Positions 60,927 to 64,000 of a stretch of DNA of 64,000 nt are shown here, piece by piece. Every line of letters starts with the position of its first letter. The first letter of the stretch is position 1. Location: assembly GCF_007754425.1 (NCBI RefSeq), contig NZ_CP037452.1:1018501-1082500 (forward strand), written 5' to 3'. This stretch comes from Gimesia fumaroli (GTDB taxonomy: Bacteria > Planctomycetota > Planctomycetia > Planctomycetales > Planctomycetaceae). A model generated the notes under the pieces. It did not search any database and was not told the DNA's origin. It saw only the letters and a program-made list of their open reading frames with translations. The translations under genes and the position numbers were made by a program.

Positions 60927-63194
60927 TCAATCTAGATACAGGAATTCGTTCGAGTTAAACAGTACGTGACAGAGTGAGGCCAGCGCGAGCTCGTTCGGCG
61001 TCATTTCTGTTGAGCTGGTGGATGCGGCCTGTTGTTGTGATTTCTGGAAATGGGCTGACTGAACCACAAGATGTCGCACCGCCAGCGTCTTTTCTTCCGC
61101 AGCCGGCGGTCGGGCATAAACGCGTTCCCACAATTGTCGAACCTGTGCTCCCGGTTCGCTGGTTGCCTGACTGATTTCCCGGGCCAGGGTTTCACTGCGG
61201 GCATGCACAAATTCATTATTCAGCATCGCCAGCGATTGTGTCGGGACCGTCGTGACATCACGTTTTCCGCACGACTGAGTCGAGTCGCATAAATCAAAGG
61301 TCGTCATCATCGGCGGCAGCAGGCCCCGTTTGGAATAGGTATAAAGACTGCGCCGGTTTTGTTCCTCCGGGGGAGAGGCCTGCCAGGCTTTGGATTTGGT
61401 TGAAAGACCCTCCAGTGCCGCGGCGCTGATCGCCGGACGAAAGCCGGGGCCTCCGCGGCGCAGATCCAGTTCGCCCGTTCGCGCCAGCATGGAATCGCGC
61501 AGCGCCTCTGCATCGAGACGTCGGCGTTCTGCCCGCCACCAGAGTCGGTTTCCCGCATCGCGGGATTGATATTCTTTCGCCTGGGGATGCAGCGATGACT
61601 GCTGCCAGGTGCGCGACATTAGAATCAGTTTGTGCATGCGTTTGATTGTTCCGCCTCCCGACTGGAACTCGGCGGCAAGCCAGTCCAGTAGCTCCGGATG
61701 CGTCGGCGGATCAGCCATGAAACCGAAATTGTTCGGTGAACGGACAATGCCTTCACCAAAATGATGCAGCCACAAACGATTCACAAACACGCGCGCCGTC
61801 AGGGGCTGGTTAGGATTTGTAATCCAGCGGGCCAGTTGCAGTCGGCGGTGTGACGTGTCGGCGTCTTTCGGGTGCGGGGTGAAGGGGCGTTCGAGTTCGG
61901 GAATCATTGAAAGCGAAGCCGGCGTGACGGCCTGCAGCGGATGTTCCCGCTCGCCATTTTTCAGAACGTGTAAGGGGGCAGGGGACGAACTCAGGTCGGT
62001 CCATCCCAGCACATCCGGGAAACCCAGTTGTTCCGGTTTCGGTCCCCCCAGCAGTTTCCGGTCCCCGGCCGCGATGGGACCGGCCCAGAACGCCGACGCC
62101 ATGCGGTAATAGTCTTCCTGCGTAATCGGATCAAACTTATGAGAATGACACCGCGCACATTTCACAGTCATGCCCAGAAAAGCAGATGAGGTCGTATGCA
62201 CCAGATCTTCCAGCCGATCGTATTGATAATCGAGCGGATCGTTGGGCTCATCATTCCAGGTTCCCAATCGTAGAAAGCCGGTGGCGATGACCGAACTTTT
62301 ACTGCGATCCGGTAGTTCGTCACCGGCGATTTGTTCGAGGATAAAGCGATCATAAGGCAGATCGGAATTGAACGCGTCGACCACCCAGTCGCGATACTTC
62401 CAGGCGAACGGCTTTTCCTGATCGCGCTCATAACCGCTGGTGTCGGCATAGCGGACCAGATCCAGCCAGTAGCGGGCCCAGCGTTCGCCGTATTGTGGAG
62501 ATGCCAGCAATGCGTCAATTCGTCGCTCCCAGGCATCGGGCGAGGTGTCGTTTTCAAATTGTGTGATCTGCTTCAGAGTAGGAGGCAGTCCGGTGATGTC
62601 ATAGTACAAGCGTCGCAAACGGGTTCGCTTGTCTGCGAGAGGGGCCGGCTTGAGCTGCTTTTCTTCCAGCCGTTTGAGAATGAAGGCATCAATCGGGTTC
62701 GCCGGCTGCGATCCTGTTTTCAACGTTGGAACTGCGGGACGCTTGATTGGTTGCAGAGACCACCAGTCCCGCCCTGCACGCAATTTCGTGGTTCGCTCGA
62801 ACAGGTCAATCTTCCGCCCCTCAGGCCAGGGCGCACCCGCGGCAAGCCAGCGTTCCAGCCGTTGGAGTTCGTCAGCAGGCAGTTTTTGCGGTCGTCCCTG
62901 TTTCTCGGGTGGCATTTCGCCATCTCGAACGCGCGCCAGCAGATGGCTTTCCAGCGGCGATTTCAAATCGACGGCGGTTCCGGAATCGCCCCCTTTTAAT
63001 AAGTCGGCGCGAGTAACGACAGACAGACTTCCAGACTTGTTCTGTTCTTGATGACATTCAATACACCGATTGATCAGCAGGGGGACGATCTCTGTTTCGA
63101 AATCGGGCGAACCCTCAGCCGTTTCACCTGACTGAGTACCGCTGAAAAACAGGCTTCCCGCTAACAGAAACTGATAAAGAAGTCGGCAATTCAT
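60927..63194 (-). CDS. DUF1549/DUF1553 protein with planctomycete cytochrome C domain
   Basis: 755 residues from ATG 63194; a TTG at 63209 is also in frame. Signal peptide at 1-26 (LLYQFLLAGSLFFSG). The PSCyt1 haem motif is CIECH (about residue 44), with a distal Met in DGEMPPE. DUF1549 follows (PIDAFILKRLEEKQLKPAPL, RRLYYDITGLPPT, about 168-215) and DUF1553 closes the chain (RVFVNRLWLHHFGEGIVRSP, PPTHPELLDWLAAEF, SLAMLNNEFVHARSE). A single haem at the exported N-terminus suggests electron transfer coupled to an unknown oxidation. It is cotranscribed with the DUF1501 gene, 7 bp apart. Confidence 0.93.
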   Translation of the reverse strand: MNCRLLYQFLLAGSLFFSGTQSGETAEGSPDFETEIVPLLINRCIECHQEQNKSGSLSVVTRADLLKGGDSGTAVDLKSPLESHLLARVRDGEMPPEKQGRPQKLPADELQRLERWLAAGAPWPEGRKIDLFERTTKLRAGRDWWSLQPIKRPAVPTLKTGSQPANPIDAFILKRLEEKQLKPAPLADKRTRLRRLYYDITGLPPTLKQITQFENDTSPDAWERRIDALLASPQYGERWARYWLDLVRYADTSGYERDQEKPFAWKYRDWVVDAFNSDLPYDRFILEQIAGDELPDRSKSSVIATGFLRLGTWNDEPNDPLDYQYDRLEDLVHTTSSAFLGMTVKCARCHSHKFDPITQEDYYRMASAFWAGPIAAGDRKLLGGPKPEQLGFPDVLGWTDLSSSPAPLHVLKNGEREHPLQAVTPASLSMIPELERPFTPHPKDADTSHRRLQLARWITNPNQPLTARVFVNRLWLHHFGEGIVRSPNNFGFMADPPTHPELLDWLAAEFQSGGGTIKRMHKLILMSRTWQQSSLHPQAKEYQSRDAGNRLWWRAERRRLDAEALRDSMLARTGELDLRRGGPGFRPAISAAALEGLSTKSKAWQASPPEEQNRRSLYTYSKRGLLPPMMTTFDLCDSTQSCGKRDVTTVPTQSLAMLNNEFVHARSETLAREISQATSEPGAQVRQLWERVYARPPAAEEKTLAVRHLVVQSAHFQKSQQQAASTSSTEMTPNELALASLCHVLFNSNEFLYLD

Positions 63195-63260
63195 GGTGTG
63201 TGCTTTCAAATCCGCAAGAACACATAGGGTCTGAATAATGCCTCTAGCTTACAGCCGATC

Positions 63261-63291
63261 TTCATTTTGTCAACGGCGTTTACAAAATGAA
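63261..63291. promoter_or_regulatory. 31-bp near-perfect palindrome, candidate ROK operator
   Basis: TTCATTTTGT-C-AACG-G-CGTT-T-ACAAAATGAA is symmetric at 14 of 15 paired positions. It lies 66 bp before the DUF1549/1553 start. A second, partial copy (CAACGGTGTTTACAAATGA, 63305-63323) follows. Confidence 0.7.
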
Positions 63292-63304
63292 GGGCCGGTT
63301 TATT

Positions 63305-63323
63305 CAACGGTGTTTACAAATGA
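63305..63323. promoter_or_regulatory. Second partial operator-like copy
   Basis: CAACGGTGTTTACAAATGA repeats the right half of the palindrome (63271-63290) with one substitution and a single-base deletion. Its left half is not conserved. Confidence 0.55.
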
Positions 63324-63429
63324 TTTCATTACTTGTCTGGTATTCGAGTGAGAGTGAATGGTTTTTTGTAACTAGTTTTTATTGTAATGGTTATGGGTTT
63401 TTGTGGGGCGACCTCAGGTCTCTGCCCGC

Positions 63430-63891
63430 TTATTCGTCTAGTTTTTCAATCCGTCTGATGTGCCGTCCCCCTTCGAAGGGGGTTGTCAGCCAGATATCGA
63501 TGATTTCATACACGTCGTGCATGGAAACCATCCGTTCGCCCATCGAGATCATGTTGGCGTTATTATGCATTCGCGCCAGACGGGCTGACTTTTCGTTCCA
63601 GCAGACCGCACAGCGAATGCCTTTGACCCGATTGGCGGCAATCGCTTCGCCGTTTCCAGAACCACCTAGCACAATCCCGCGATCGAATTCTCCGGCTGCG
63701 ACCGCTTTCGCAGCCGGGAAGATAAAGTCAGGATAATCAACCGACTCGGTCGAATCAGTGCCGAAATCTTCCACCTGATAGCCTTCTTTTGTGAGGTGTT
63801 CAATGATCCGGCGTTTGTAGCGATAGCCGGCATGGTCTGAAGCAATCACGATTTTTTTGACAGGTTGTTCTGAAGGAGCTGGTGAAGTCAT
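63430..63891 (-). CDS. rpiB: Ribose 5-phosphate isomerase B
   Basis: 153 residues from ATG 63891; a TTG at 63900 is in frame. Converts ribose 5-phosphate and ribulose 5-phosphate. KIVIASDHAGYRYKRRI (about 13-29) contains the phosphate-binding DHAG, DFGTDSTESVDYPDF (about 43-57) the substrate loop, and VLGGSGNGEAIAANRVKGIR (about 74-93) the anion hole with the family's GSGNG. The catalytic Cys seen in other RpiB enzymes is in CAVCWNE. Its stop is next to a possible degenerate family A repeat at about 63402-63429. Confidence 0.95.
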   Translation of the reverse strand: MTSPAPSEQPVKKIVIASDHAGYRYKRRIIEHLTKEGYQVEDFGTDSTESVDYPDFIFPAAKAVAAGEFDRGIVLGGSGNGEAIAANRVKGIRCAVCWNEKSARLARMHNNANMISMGERMVSMHDVYEIIDIWLTTPFEGGRHIRRIEKLDE

Positions 63892-64000
63892 TCGTTTCAA
63901 ATTCTAGAGTGGATTAAAAGTAATGGTTGCGCTTTGAGTGCCTTTGCAGAGGACCCGGTTGAGGTGGAATTCCTCAAACCGAGTCAGCGTAGCACTCAGG

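Noticed and set aside
63402..63429. Possible seventh family A repeat next to rpiB
   Set aside because: Only loosely similar (GTGGGGCGACC ... TCTGCCCGC) and the core differs; left as a note.

Overview
The window reads as chromosomal DNA of a planctomycete (Planctomycetota), most likely a Gimesia/Planctomyces relative. The evidence is the protein families: a DUF1559 pilin-like secreted protein, a DUF1549/DUF1553 protein with a planctomycete cytochrome C domain beside a DUF1501 protein, an ECF sigma/FecR pair, a secreted sulfatase, DUF1569 and DUF1572 DinB-fold proteins, a type III glutamine synthetase, and many secreted proteins of unknown function. I saw no rRNA, tRNA, CRISPR array, phage gene or transposase gene. 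The genus is inference.

Layout. 1-1527 is the 3' part of a secreted protein of unknown function. 1528-7702 (minus) is a six-gene operon that resembles only the membrane arm of respiratory complex I (subunits in the order A, H, J, K, L, M/N) and has none of the soluble dehydrogenase subunits. 7838-12682 holds small metabolic and stress proteins: a TfoX C-terminal domain protein, a gamma-glutamylcyclotransferase fold, DUF1569, a CoA-disulfide-reductase/rhodanese fusion, a truncated flotillin-like FloA relative and a peroxiredoxin. 12857-16315 holds a pentapeptide-repeat/TIR fusion, an ATP-grasp enzyme, a DinB protein and a globin. 16606-21088 is housekeeping: rph, queE, purE-purK and a sugar isomerase. 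21200-27160 is a repeat-rich stretch carrying five genes of unknown or general function. 27265-30956 holds a secreted acetolactate decarboxylase homologue, a COG4091-type oxidoreductase and a GT1 glycosyltransferase. 31089-38975 has the sigma/FecR pair, two leucine-rich-repeat proteins, Ada and a DinB protein. 39285-42783 has a K+ channel and glnN. 43342-50517 has two EEP-family proteins (one frameshifted), a secreted duplicated-domain protein, a sulfatase, a coiled-coil lipoprotein and a phospholipase D-like protein. 50544-56251 has a short UvrC, a YbdK-type ligase with an M20 amidohydrolase, and a Tat-exported dimethylformamidase-like protein. 56714-58210 has the DUF1559 protein and a lipoprotein. 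58226-63194 is a DUF1549/1553 - DUF1501 - ROK regulator operon, and rpiB closes the window.

The items that most deserve a second look are: (i) the complex-I-membrane-arm-like operon, whose antiporter-like and NuoK-like subunits have apparently lost the conserved buried glutamates; (ii) the TIR/pentapeptide protein; (iii) a near-perfect 31-bp palindrome upstream of the DUF1549/1553-DUF1501-ROK operon, a plausible operator for the ROK protein; (iv) four families of short dispersed intergenic repeats, some in inverted pairs and some bracketing single genes; and (v) a seven-G run that breaks an EEP-family gene. All family assignments come from reading the protein sequences against remembered family motifs; no database search was possible.
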